From positions 1 to 33,867 of the forward strand of contig DUPD01000044.1 of the NCBI GenBank assembly GCA_012838505.1: 33,867 bases of DNA, in the 5' to 3' direction. The position numbers and the translations under genes are program-made. Position 1 is the stretch's first letter. Each line of letters opens with the position of its first letter. The notes under the pieces were generated by a model, which saw nothing but the letters and a program-made list of their open reading frames with translations, was not told the DNA's origin and made no database searches. The DNA comes from Bacilli bacterium (GTDB lineage: Bacteria > Bacillota > Bacilli > Bacillales > Amphibacillaceae). Positions 1 to 7,807 of the stretch are shown here, piece by piece.

Positions 1-125
1 AACTATATGTTCTGCCCTATGAGGGGTAATGAGATACCCTCATCTTGAGGACTGTTCAAAACAGAAATGGACTGCGAACGCTTAGTCACTCAAGAATCCC
101 ATTGCTTTAGCTGTGGGAGTCTCAA
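1..125 (+). mobile_element. Right end of an IS200/IS605-family element (omega-RNA-like scaffold), partial
   Basis: Bases 97-118 form a hairpin (TCCCAT...GTGGGA around GCTTTAGC), preceded by CAAGAA and followed by GAGTCTCAA ending at 125. This is the usual look of the right end of IS200/IS605 (IS1341-type) elements, where a transcript covering the end of tnpB and the right end serves as the TnpB guide RNA. GC-rich segments with short stems lie upstream at 10-45. No tnpB reading frame can be followed in the window, so the transposase part lies to the left or is lost. The element end sits 17 bases before the first Pho-box repeat of pstS. The family call is pattern recognition only. Confidence 0.62.
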
Positions 126-142
126 ATAGAATAAGATAGTAA

Positions 143-218
143 TTTACACAATCGTAACAATTTCTTTACGATTACTTTATAGTTCATTAACAATAACTTA
201 AAACTTACCCTCTATACT
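143..218 (+). promoter_or_regulatory. PhoP-dependent pstS promoter: Pho box repeats and -10
   Basis: Five hexamers resembling the Bacillus PhoP repeat TT(A/C/T)ACA are spaced exactly 11 bases apart: TTTACA 143-148, GTAACA 154-159, TTTACG 165-170, TTTATA 176-181 and TTAACA 187-192. A -10 element TATACT follows at 213-218, and no separate -35 is visible, as is usual for PhoP-activated promoters. This predicts induction of the pst operon under phosphate limitation. Confidence 0.85.
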
Positions 219-264
219 GATTGTTGTAACCAAAATTAATTAAGTGAGAGGGGATTTTTTAAGC

Positions 265-1173
265 ATGAAGATGAAGAAGTTTATTTTATTACTATTAGTT
301 AGTTTATTTGCAGCAGCTGTACTTGTAGGCTGTGCTGGAGACAATACAGAAGATGCTGGAAATGATAGCCCAGCTGAAGAAGAAGTAGAATCAAATGATG
401 ATGCAGGTGAAGATGATTCAGCAGAAGAAGCGAGTGCAACTTTAGAAGGTACAATTACAATGGCTGGTTCAACATCCGTTCAACCACTTTCTGAAGAATT
501 AGCAGCGGTTTTCATGGACGAGCATCCTGGCGTTAGATTAGAAGTATCCGGTGGAGGATCAGGTGCTGGTGTAGTTGCCGCTCAAGAAAATACTGCTGAT
601 TTCGGTGCAGCTTCACGTGAAATTAAGGATGACGAAACAGGAATTAAAACGTACACAATTGCAATTGACGGGATTGCAGTTATTGTCCACCTCGATAACG
701 GTGTAGAAGATCTCGCGCTAGAAGATATTCAGAAAATCTTCTCAGGTGAAATTACCAACTGGTCAGAAGTTGGTGGAGCTGACGAAAACATCGTCGTTGT
801 AAGTCGTGAAGAAGGATCAGGTACTCGTGGTGCGTTTGATGATATCGTCTTAGGAGATGCTGTTTTAGTTGATACGGCTTTAATCCAAAACTCAACAGGA
901 GCTGTTGCAGAAGCAGTTTCGACAGAAGTTAATGCAATTGGTTATGTTTCAACAGGTTCATTAGAAGATGATGTAAAACCATTGCTAGTTGATGGTGTAG
1001 AACCGACTTCTGAAGAAATCGTTGCTGGAAACTATCCAGTAGCTCGACCATTTAACTATGTGTCAAATGAAGATGAAGCATTATCTGAGTTAGCACAAGC
1101 ATTTCTTGACTTTGTTTTAAGTGAAGAAGGTCAGCAAGTTGTTGAAGATAAAGGATTTGTAAAAGTTAATTAA
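265..1173 (+). CDS. pstS: Phosphate ABC transporter, substrate-binding lipoprotein
   Basis: A 302-residue extracytoplasmic phosphate-binding lipoprotein that delivers phosphate to the PstCAB importer. The N-terminus has a lysine-rich start, a hydrophobic signal segment and the lipobox LVGC with the lipidated cysteine at residue 23. A linker rich in Asp and Glu follows (about residues 25-65), then a PBP-like domain with the family segments GSTSVQPL and SREEGSGTRGAF, which bind phosphate in PstS proteins. I chose ATG 265, preceded by GAGAGGGGA at 246-254, over an upstream GTG at 244 that would overlap this site. The Pho-box promoter lies directly upstream, and a hairpin after the stop probably sets a high PstS to PstCAB ratio. 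The acidic linker suits a saline or alkaline outside, which is an inference. Confidence 0.95.
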   Translation: MKMKKFILLLLVSLFAAAVLVGCAGDNTEDAGNDSPAEEEVESNDDAGEDDSAEEASATLEGTITMAGSTSVQPLSEELAAVFMDEHPGVRLEVSGGGSGAGVVAAQENTADFGAASREIKDDETGIKTYTIAIDGIAVIVHLDNGVEDLALEDIQKIFSGEITNWSEVGGADENIVVVSREEGSGTRGAFDDIVLGDAVLVDTALIQNSTGAVAEAVSTEVNAIGYVSTGSLEDDVKPLLVDGVEPTSEEIVAGNYPVARPFNYVSNEDEALSELAQAFLDFVLSEEGQQVVEDKGFVKVN

Positions 1174-1218
1174 GAGAGCTTGTCATCAATATATAATGTA
1201 AAAAAACTAGAGATATAA

Positions 1219-1260
1219 AAGAACGGGGTAGCTATACACTGCCCTGTTCTTACCATTTTT
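1219..1260 (+). terminator. Attenuator-like hairpin between pstS and pstC
   Basis: AAGAACGGGG at 1219-1228 pairs with CCCTGTTCTT at 1242-1251 (one G-T pair), and the stem can extend inward. A short T run follows at 1256-1260. In a pst operon with no other promoter visible before pstC this most likely acts as a partial terminator or a stabilising 3' end for pstS mRNA. Confidence 0.7.
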
Positions 1261-1300
1261 AAAAAAGTTATTTATCTGCAAAGATGATGGGGTGAAATTA

Positions 1301-2212
1301 ATGTTTAGTAAAGTGAACAATAATATAGAAGAAAGAATTGTTAAGGCTATTCTCTTTATTCTGGCGTTAACTTCTGTTGTCGCTTTAGGGTTAATTGGAT
1401 TTTTTGTTTTTAGAGAAGGCCTACCCTTTATGATCGATTATGGCATTGGAAACTTTATTTTCGGAAGAGAATGGGCGCCGCTTCAACAAATATATGGTAT
1501 TTTCCCAATGATCGTTGGAACCGTTTATGTTACAATCTTGGCATTAATTATCGGTGCACCAATTGGAGTAGCTGTTGCTATTTTTCTATCAAAAATTGCA
1601 CCGCCAAAAGTTGCACGGGCAATTAAACCGATGATCGAATTATTGGCCGGTATTCCATCAGTAGTATACGGGCTTTTTGGTATGATCGTTATCCGTGCGT
1701 TAATCAGAGAGTTATCTCATGGTCCATTAAGTGACTATTTACCTGCGAACTACCAAACAGGCTACTCTGTATTAGCGGGGAGTATTATTTTGGCGATTAT
1801 GATTTTACCAACGATTATTACACTATCAGCAGATGCAATTAACTCAGTACCAAGCGAATACTATGAAGCATCTGTTGGTTTAGGTGCATCAAAATGGCAA
1901 AGTATTTATACTGTCATTGTTCCAGCGGCTAAATCAGGTATTGTCTCTTCAATTATTTTAGGTATGGGACGTGCACTCGGTGAAACGATGGCGATTATTA
2001 TGGTTGCTGGTAACACGGTTGCCATCCCAGAACTTGGCTGGAAGGGAATTTTCTCGCCTGTTCGGACGTTGACTGGAAACGTCGCATTAGAAATGGGCTA
2101 TGCGGGACCTGAACACCGTCAAGCTTTATTTGCCACAGGTATTATCCTGTTCATTTTTATCATTATTTTAAATTCAGTTACACTTGCAGTCGTTAAAAAG
2201 AAGGAGGATTAA
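1301..2212 (+). CDS. pstC: Phosphate ABC transporter permease PstC
   Basis: One of the two membrane subunits of the high-affinity phosphate importer, 303 residues with about six membrane segments and a BPD_transp_1 domain. The cytoplasmic coupling loop (EAA-type) is recognisable as EASVGLGASKWQSI with downstream VIVPAAKSGI. I chose ATG 1301 because GGGGTGA at 1289-1295 gives a normal spacing; an upstream GTG at 1292 lies inside that site. The gene ends 3 bases before pstA, so the two are probably translationally coupled. The call is secure from family similarity and from its place between pstS and pstA. Confidence 0.95.
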   Translation: MFSKVNNNIEERIVKAILFILALTSVVALGLIGFFVFREGLPFMIDYGIGNFIFGREWAPLQQIYGIFPMIVGTVYVTILALIIGAPIGVAVAIFLSKIAPPKVARAIKPMIELLAGIPSVVYGLFGMIVIRALIRELSHGPLSDYLPANYQTGYSVLAGSIILAIMILPTIITLSADAINSVPSEYYEASVGLGASKWQSIYTVIVPAAKSGIVSSIILGMGRALGETMAIIMVAGNTVAIPELGWKGIFSPVRTLTGNVALEMGYAGPEHRQALFATGIILFIFIIILNSVTLAVVKKKED

Positions 2213-2215
2213 GCG

Positions 2216-3058
2216 ATGAGTAAAGTAAAAAGAAATCAATGGATCGCTTTTGGCCTATTAAGTTTAGCGACAGCATTTACGATCGTGATTTTACTTGCAA
2301 TCCTATTTTATGTCATGAGTCAAGGGCTTGAAATGATTAGTTGGGAGTTTCTCACCGAAAATCCTCGAAATATGGGTGCTGAAGGTGGGATTTATCCAGC
2401 AATTTTAGGAACAATTTATTTAGTCGGTATGACATTATTAATTGCAACGCCGATTGGAGTTGGAACGGCAATTTATTTAAATGAATATACACGTGAAGGA
2501 CCATTTAAAAGGACGATTCGTTTTACGACAGAAGCTCTAGCGGGGATTCCTTCAATCGTATTTGGATTGTTTGGTTTTGTCTTCTTCGTTATCTTACTTG
2601 AGCCATACACCGGTGGTTGGTCAATTTTATCAGGTTCTTTAACTGGGGTAATTATGATTTTACCAGTGATTATTCGTGCATCAGAAGAGGCACTGCGTAA
2701 CGTTCCGAATGCATTACGGGAAGGAAGCTTAGCGTTAGGTACGACACGTTGGTATACGATTAAAAAAACAGTTTTACCGGTCGCTTTTCCAGGCATTCTA
2801 TCGAGTATTATTTTATCAATTGGTCGTGTTGTTGGTGAAACAGCAGCTTTCCTATTAACGCTCGGTGGAAGTTTACTCCTACCAAGAACAATTTTTGACG
2901 GGAGCCGAACATTGTCACTCCACTTATATATGGTCGCAATGGAGACTGGAAATATGGACATGGCGTTAGGGACTGGTGCGGTTCTGATTATTCTAGTTTT
3001 AATCATTAATTTCACAGCAGGCTTCTTGTTTAAAAGACTTGTTAAGCGTTTTTCATAG
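2216..3058 (+). CDS. pstA: Phosphate ABC transporter permease PstA
   Basis: Second membrane subunit of the phosphate importer, 280 residues with about six membrane segments. The BPD_transp_1 domain carries the coupling-loop sequence EGSLALGTTRWYTIKKTVLP. It starts with ATG behind a strong AAGGAGGA site overlapping the end of pstC. It pairs with PstC to form the channel energised by PstB, whose gene begins 35 bases further on. The minus-strand reading frame across this gene is a shadow. Confidence 0.95.
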   Translation: MSKVKRNQWIAFGLLSLATAFTIVILLAILFYVMSQGLEMISWEFLTENPRNMGAEGGIYPAILGTIYLVGMTLLIATPIGVGTAIYLNEYTREGPFKRTIRFTTEALAGIPSIVFGLFGFVFFVILLEPYTGGWSILSGSLTGVIMILPVIIRASEEALRNVPNALREGSLALGTTRWYTIKKTVLPVAFPGILSSIILSIGRVVGETAAFLLTLGGSLLLPRTIFDGSRTLSLHLYMVAMETGNMDMALGTGAVLIILVLIINFTAGFLFKRLVKRFS

Positions 3059-3093
3059 TTGTCTTGCTTTTACGTGAATGGGGGTAAGTTAAG

Positions 3094-3864
3094 GTGGATA
3101 AACAGATAAATAAAACAAAAATAGCCGTAAATCAGCTATCATTTTTTTACGGAGAGAAACAAGCATTACATGAAATATCAATAGATATTCCTGAACGAGA
3201 GGTATTTGCACTAATCGGACCTTCTGGTTGTGGGAAGTCAACTTTTTTAAGAACATTAAATCGTTTAAACGATTTGATTCATAAAACAAAAGTAATTGGA
3301 ACAATTGAAATCGACGGACAAGACATTTATAATTCGGATATTGACGTTGTTCAACTTCGAACGGCAGTCGGAATGGTTTTCCAAAAACCAAATCCGTTCC
3401 CAAGTAGTATTTTTGATAATGTTGCCTATGGTCCAAGAGCTCATGGGATTAAAGATAAAAAGGAATTAAATAAAATTGTTGAAAAAAGTTTGCGTCAAGC
3501 AGCTTTATGGGATGAGGTTAAAGACCGATTAAATGAACCAGGGACAAGTCTATCGGGTGGCCAGCAGCAAAGACTTTGTATCGCACGTGTGATGGCGGTT
3601 GAGCCGGGTATTATTTTGATGGATGAGCCTACGTCTGCACTAGATCCATTAGCAACGACTAAAATAGAAGACTTAATTAACGAATTAAGAAAAAACTATA
3701 CGATCGTTATCGTTACGCATAATATGGAGCAAGCTGCTCGGGTCTCAGACAAAACAGCATTTTTCCTTGATGGTGAAGTTGTCGAAGTTGGCCCGACTGA
3801 CGAACTATTTACTAATCCAGAAAAACAAGAAACAGAAGATTATATTACTGGAAAATTCGGTTAG
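3094..3864 (+). CDS. pstB: Phosphate ABC transporter ATP-binding protein PstB
   Basis: The 256-residue ATPase that powers phosphate import. Walker [10 protein letters not shown] lies at residues 42-50, the Q-loop region is [15 protein letters not shown], the signature is LSGGQQQRL, Walker B is [13 protein letters not shown], and the H-loop is VTHNM. The PNPFP segment after the Q-loop is typical of PstB. The start is GTG 3094 with a G-rich site at 3080-3084. It is the last gene of the operon and a strong terminator follows. No phoU, the usual pst-linked regulator in many bacteria, is present downstream. Confidence 0.95.
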   Translation: MDKQINKTKIAVNQLSFFYGEKQALHEISIDIPEREVFALIGPSGCGKSTFLRTLNRLNDLIHKTKVIGTIEIDGQDIYNSDIDVVQLRTAVGMVFQKPNPFPSSIFDNVAYGPRAHGIKDKKELNKIVEKSLRQAALWDEVKDRLNEPGTSLSGGQQQRLCIARVMAVEPGIILMDEPTSALDPLATTKIEDLINELRKNYTIVIVTHNMEQAARVSDKTAFFLDGEVVEVGPTDELFTNPEKQETEDYITGKFG

Positions 3865-3880
3865 GTTAGTTAGCATAAGC

Positions 3881-3922
3881 AAGAGCATTTTTAAAAGAAT
3901 CATTTAAAAATGCTCTTTTTTT
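3881..3922 (+). terminator. Intrinsic terminator of the pst operon
   Basis: AAGAGCATTTTTAAA at 3881-3895 pairs with TTTAAAAATGCTCTT from 3903, followed by a T run to 3922. Confidence 0.9.
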
Positions 3923-3931
3923 AAAAAATAA

Positions 3932-3945
3932 TGAAACCGTTTTCA
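3932..3945 (+). promoter_or_regulatory. cre site (CcpA operator) upstream of the alpha-glucan phosphorylase gene
   Basis: TGAAACCGTTTTCA matches the Bacillus cre consensus TGWAANCGNTNWCA at every defined position. It lies just after the pst terminator and about 125 bases before the phosphorylase start, so carbon catabolite control by CcpA is predicted. No clear sigma-A promoter could be fixed nearby, so repression versus activation cannot be decided. Confidence 0.75.
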
Positions 3946-3991
3946 TTATTTGCTGGTAAAAGCTAAAAAAGTTTAGTAAGATAAAAATATG

Positions 3992-4018
3992 AAGGTTCAA
4001 TCATTATGATCAAACCTT
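3992..4018. repeat. 27-bp near-palindrome in the glgP leader
   Basis: The arms at 3992-4004 and 4006-4018 pair at 11 of 13 positions around a single central T (AAGGTT...AACCTT outside, ATCAT...ATGAT inside). It lies between the cre site and the phosphorylase start. It could be an operator for a dimeric regulator or a leader hairpin; there is no T run to make it a terminator. Confidence 0.4.
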
Positions 4019-4070
4019 TGACATCATGATCAGCATAAGTCTTATAAAAACAAGCTTAGGAGGAATTAAA

Positions 4071-5684
4071 ATGGTTCAGAAAGATTCTCGTGTTGCTTAT
4101 TTTTGTATGGAGTATGGGCTTGACGTACGAATGAAAACGTATGCAGGTGGATTAGGCATTTTAGCTGGTGATTATTTAAAAGGGGCAAAGGATCATGACT
4201 TCCCAATGGTTGGAATCGGGATTAAATGGAAGCAAGGCTATACCGATCAGTTAATTGATGAAAATGGTAAACCGTATGATGCGTATCATAACTATGAGTA
4301 TGACTTCTTAGAAGATACAGGAGTCAAAGTCGTTGTGACCATTCGTCAACGTGATATTACTTGTAAGGTATGGAAAACTGAAGCGTTTGGTAACGTACCG
4401 CTCTATTTATTAGATACGGATCTTCCAGAAAATCCTGATGCATGGATTACTGGTCAGTTGTACGGTGGAGCAGGTGAAGATCGGATTGCGCAGGAAATGG
4501 TCTTAGGTATTGGTGGGGTACGTGCTTTAAGAGCACTAGGACATGATGTAGATGTTTACCATTTCAATGAAGGTCACGCATTGTTTGCAGGGTTTGAATT
4601 AATGAAGGAGCGAATTGATCGGGGGTTAAGTTTTGAAGAAGCATGGGAAGAAACAAGGGCAGAGACAGTATTTACGACACATACACCAATTGTTGAAGGA
4701 AATGAATCACATCCACTAGATCGCCTATTGTATATGGGTGCAAATAATGGCTTAACAATCGAACAGCTTGTTGAAATTGGTGGGGCGCCATTTAATATGA
4801 CAGTTGGTGCGCTACGCTTGTCACGAAAATCAAATGCAGTTGCTGAATTACACGGAAAAACAGCAAATAAAATGTGGGCACATGTTGAAGGTCGATCAGA
4901 AATTATCCCAATCACAAACTGTATTCATATTCCAACATGGGTTGATGAAAATATGCTAAGGATTGCTGAAGAAGGTGGCGATCTTTGGGAAGCTCATATG
5001 AAAAACAAACGTGATTTGATCGATTTTATTGAAGACCGAACAGGTGTGAAGTTGGCTGAAGATAAGATGATCATTGGCTTCTCTCGTCGTGCAGCTCCTT
5101 ATAAACGAAGCGACTTTATTTTTTCAGATGAATCAGTGATTGGACCACTACTTGAATCAGGAAAAGTCCAAATTGTTTTTTCAGGAAAAGCTCACCCGCT
5201 TGATGATACAGGGAAAGGCATTGTTCGCTCACTCGTGAAGATGGCTAAGAAGTATCCGAATGCTGTCGTCTTTTTAGAAAATTACGATATGACGATCGGT
5301 GCTATGTTAACACGAGGATCTGATGTCTGGCTTAATAATCCACGACGACCGAAAGAAGCAAGTGGAACGTCAGGAATGAAGGCTGCAATGAATGGTGTGC
5401 TGAACTTCAGTACACTTGATGGTTGGTGGCCAGAAGGTTGTAATCATGGTGTCAATGGTTGGCAATTTGGTGATGGCTTTGAAAGTGATGATGAAGCCGA
5501 ATTGGACGCACATGATTTAAAAGCACTTTATCATGTTTTACAAAATGAAGTCCTACCAACTTATTATGATGATCGTGATAAGTGGGTAGAGATGATGAAG
5601 GAAAGCATTAATAGTACGAGAGAGCGCTTTGCTGTTAAGCGGATGCTTGAAGATTATTATAGTAAACTCTATGCAACTAACTAA
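4071..5684 (+). CDS. glgP: Short-form alpha-glucan (glycogen/maltodextrin) phosphorylase, GT35
   Basis: A 537-residue phosphorylase that releases glucose 1-phosphate from alpha-1,4-glucans. The pyridoxal-phosphate segment EASGTSGMKAAMNG is intact, with the cofactor lysine at residue 437. N-terminal VAYFCMEYGL and YAGGLGILAGDYLK match the short alpha-glucan phosphorylase branch (TIGR02094 type), which lacks much of the N-terminal regulatory region of classical enzymes of about 800 residues. The start is ATG 4071 behind AGGAGG at 4058-4063; a longer frame begins at 4026 but has no such site. It stands alone between terminators, behind a perfect cre site, with no glycogen synthesis or maltodextrin uptake genes alongside. 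The exact substrate is open; the gene symbol is given by family. Confidence 0.85.
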   Translation: MVQKDSRVAYFCMEYGLDVRMKTYAGGLGILAGDYLKGAKDHDFPMVGIGIKWKQGYTDQLIDENGKPYDAYHNYEYDFLEDTGVKVVVTIRQRDITCKVWKTEAFGNVPLYLLDTDLPENPDAWITGQLYGGAGEDRIAQEMVLGIGGVRALRALGHDVDVYHFNEGHALFAGFELMKERIDRGLSFEEAWEETRAETVFTTHTPIVEGNESHPLDRLLYMGANNGLTIEQLVEIGGAPFNMTVGALRLSRKSNAVAELHGKTANKMWAHVEGRSEIIPITNCIHIPTWVDENMLRIAEEGGDLWEAHMKNKRDLIDFIEDRTGVKLAEDKMIIGFSRRAAPYKRSDFIFSDESVIGPLLESGKVQIVFSGKAHPLDDTGKGIVRSLVKMAKKYPNAVVFLENYDMTIGAMLTRGSDVWLNNPRRPKEASGTSGMKAAMNGVLNFSTLDGWWPEGCNHGVNGWQFGDGFESDDEAELDAHDLKALYHVLQNEVLPTYYDDRDKWVEMMKESINSTRERFAVKRMLEDYYSKLYATN

Positions 5685-5698
5685 CTTAAGTTAAAAAT

Positions 5699-5738
5699 AA
5701 GCTGAGCGTCATATTAAATGCGCTCAGCTTTATTTTTT
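5699..5738. terminator. Bidirectional terminator between glgP and the minus-strand permease gene
   Basis: AAGCTGAGCG at 5699-5708 pairs with CGCTCAGCTT at 5721-5730, followed by TATTTTTT. In the other direction an A/T-rich tail also follows, so it can serve the convergent gene ending at 5747. Confidence 0.85.
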
Positions 5739-5746
5739 AGTGGTAA

Positions 5747-7084
5747 TCACAGATCGCGTCGCATCGCTTTTAGAACATCGATTTGAGTCGCTCTTTTAGC
5801 TGGTCGTGCACCGGAGATAATCGTGACGACTAAACAAATGCTAATCGCTATCGCAATCAGTGACCAAGGAATAACCGAGAATTTTAACCCTTCAGGTAAT
5901 TGTTCTTCAAATACGGCTTCTAAAATAAGTGGGATACCTAAATTAACTGCTAAGCTAATTACGTAAGCGACAGCTGTACCAATGGCTGCCCCCATCAAGC
6001 CGATATAACTACTTTCTAAGACGAAAATTTGCTTAATTGTTTTTGGATTTGCTCCGATTGCTTTCATAATTCCAATGTCTGGTGCACGTTCAGTGACAGC
6101 CATTGTCATTGTGTTGTAAATACCAATTGAGGCAATTAAAACAGCAATCGTTCCAATAAAAATCAGTCCGGCTTTTGCAACATTAAAGAGCATGTTAATT
6201 TGTCTAATTTCATTGGCAACCGAATATGCATAATAATGCTCGTCAGATAATTTAGTTGTTAAATTTTGAATATGCTGGATCGAATCTGAATGAATGAAAA
6301 CTTCATCGTACATTTTCTCTCCTGTTAGTTTAGCGTATTCATCATCAGTGAATGGATTGGCGTTCCGTGTACCTGTAAAGGATTCAAGTTCGGTTAGCAA
6401 ACCTTCTGAGATATAAACATTAGAACTGATTTGCCACTCGCGACTCGGCTTTTCTACCACACCGACTATCGTTACTTCAACAGATCTGGTTTCGCTATTA
6501 TTTTCCGAATCTATTTTTTCAATTTCAAAGGCAATCGTCTTGCCTAGAATATCATCTTGGTAAGTGTATTCTTCTAATTGATTACCCTCTTCATCATAGA
6601 TATTCTCAGGGTCTACATCAATTGGATATAGTTCTTCAACAAAATGATAACCAACAATAATTTCTTGATCTGTTTCTGGATATCGACCTTCACTTAGGTT
6701 CATTCCGGCTGCTTGTTCTGAAGCGAAATCAACACTTTGTGTATTGCTCATTAATTCAAAATCATCGACACGATAGGTTGGGCTTTGTGATAAATAGTTT
6801 AGATGCCTTACTGCCCGAACATTCTCTAAAGATTTAAAATAAGCAACATCTTGGTCATTAATTGAACGGTATTCACCATCATCATAACCATAAATTGAAA
6901 TTTCATTAATCATGTCTTGTTCCATAACATCTTTTAAAAGTGTGTCGTGCAAACCGAATCCAACTGATGCTAACACAATTAGGAAGGTTGTTCCCATTGC
7001 TGAAGCGAGAACAGTCATAAAGATTCGCATTTTGTTCTTTTTAATATTTTGTCTAACAAACCTAAACTGATCACTAAAACGCAT
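5747..7084 (-). CDS. FtsX/MacB-type ABC transporter permease, orphan
   Basis: A 445-residue membrane protein with one N-terminal membrane helix (about residues 20-45), a large extracellular MacB-PCD-like domain (about 46-290) and three C-terminal helices belonging to an FtsX domain. The cytoplasmic loop TMAVTERAPDIGIMKAIGA is typical of the family. Such permeases work with a LolD/MacB-type ATPase in export of lipoproteins, peptides or antibiotics, or in cell-envelope signalling. The start is ATG 7084, with AAGGTGGTG upstream; a longer TTG frame begins at 7102. The start overlaps the end of the partner ATPase gene, but that ATPase is a truncated remnant. The permease looks intact but may have no working partner here. 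Substrate unknown. Confidence 0.8.
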   Translation of the reverse strand: MRFSDQFRFVRQNIKKNKMRIFMTVLASAMGTTFLIVLASVGFGLHDTLLKDVMEQDMINEISIYGYDDGEYRSINDQDVAYFKSLENVRAVRHLNYLSQSPTYRVDDFELMSNTQSVDFASEQAAGMNLSEGRYPETDQEIIVGYHFVEELYPIDVDPENIYDEEGNQLEEYTYQDDILGKTIAFEIEKIDSENNSETRSVEVTIVGVVEKPSREWQISSNVYISEGLLTELESFTGTRNANPFTDDEYAKLTGEKMYDEVFIHSDSIQHIQNLTTKLSDEHYYAYSVANEIRQINMLFNVAKAGLIFIGTIAVLIASIGIYNTMTMAVTERAPDIGIMKAIGANPKTIKQIFVLESSYIGLMGAAIGTAVAYVISLAVNLGIPLILEAVFEEQLPEGLKFSVIPWSLIAIAISICLVVTIISGARPAKRATQIDVLKAMRRDL

Positions 7085-7307
7085 GGGTGTCACCACCTTC
7101 AATTAAACGTCCATCTTGAATTTCAACTGTTCGATGACCGATCTTTGCGACTTGCTCATCGTGGGTAATGATTAAGAAAGTAATTTTTAATTCTTGATTG
7201 AGCTGTTGGATAAAGTTAAGTAAATCGGCTTCTGTTTCACTATCAAGACTTCCAGTTGGTTCGTCTGCTAATATAATCGGTGGGTTCAAGCCGAGTGCTC
7301 GTGCTGC
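7074..7307 (-). pseudogene. 3' remnant of a MacB/LolD-type ABC ATPase
   Basis: The frame gives AARALGLNPPIILADEPTGSLDS (split here as AARALGLNPP and IILADEPTGSLDS), then the H-loop IITHDE and the usual C-terminus. This is the last third of an ATPase of about 220-250 residues. The Walker A motif, Q-loop and LSGGQ signature are missing because the sequence switches at about 7300-7311 to an unrelated permease gene on the same strand. It overlaps the start of the FtsX permease by 11 bases, the normal arrangement for its intact operon. It cannot bind ATP as it stands. Confidence 0.85.
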
Positions 7308-7737
7308 GCATAATATCTCCATAGTAGAGAATGTCATTTAATGAGATAAAGGAAACAAGTGCTGTTCCTTTTAACATCTGTATCGTGTAATTAGCAAACT
7401 CAGGTAGCATCATTCGAAGTGCTTGAGGGAAAATAATTAATTGCATCCGTTGAAAGCTAGACATATTTAATGCTGTAGCTGCTTCAGTTTGACCTGGAGC
7501 AACAGCTTCAATTGAACTGCGTACGACCTCAGATAAATAAGCACCATAGTTGAGTCCGATTGCAATGACACCAATGATCCAGTTTGAACCCGGTCGAATG
7601 CCAAACAACATTGGTAAAGCATAATAAAACCAAAACAACTGAACAATTAAAGAGGAATGGTCGCTGATTGTCTTGAATTCTTCAAGATTCTCAAAAATTG
7701 GTTTACAATATAGGGAAATTTTAAAAATGCAAATCAA
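7303..7737 (-). pseudogene. Internal fragment of a polar amino acid ABC permease (GlnP/HisM type)
   Basis: From about 7653 down to 7303 the frame reads as a typical amino acid permease: LIVQLFWFYYALP, then the coupling loop EAATALNMSSFQRMQLIIFPQA, then LKGTALVSFISLNDILYYGDIMR. Both ends are missing. The first roughly 80 residues expected for the family are replaced by unrelated sequence (7654-7737), and the last membrane segment is cut off where the frame enters the ATPase remnant. The open frame continues to 7243 in the wrong frame of that ATPase gene, which adds a meaningless tail. Most likely an inactive relic of a glutamine- or polar amino acid-type importer. Confidence 0.8.
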
Positions 7738-7738
7738 A

Positions 7739-7778
7739 AACCACTTTTGTAATTTTTTGAAAAATTACAAAAGTGGTT
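7739..7778 (-). terminator. 19-bp perfect inverted repeat, probable terminator of the HD gene
   Basis: Bases 7739-7757 and 7760-7778 are perfect reverse complements with a 2-base centre. Read on the minus strand the stem ends with GTGGTT and continues TTTTGATTT, so it can terminate the HD-domain gene that stops at 7808. The stem is unusually long and AT-rich, and its left side borders the broken permease fragment. Confidence 0.6.
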
Positions 7779-7807
7779 AATAAAGTTGATCCATTTAAAG
7801 TTAATCA

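Noticed and set aside
2473-3015. Minus-strand 180-codon frame
   Set aside because: It is a shadow of pstA without a ribosome binding site or recognisable domain.
7243-7737. A single intact 164-residue amino acid permease gene
   Set aside because: Only about residues 29-144 match the family; the start is unrelated sequence and the end runs through the ATPase remnant in a wrong frame. Treated as a pseudogene.
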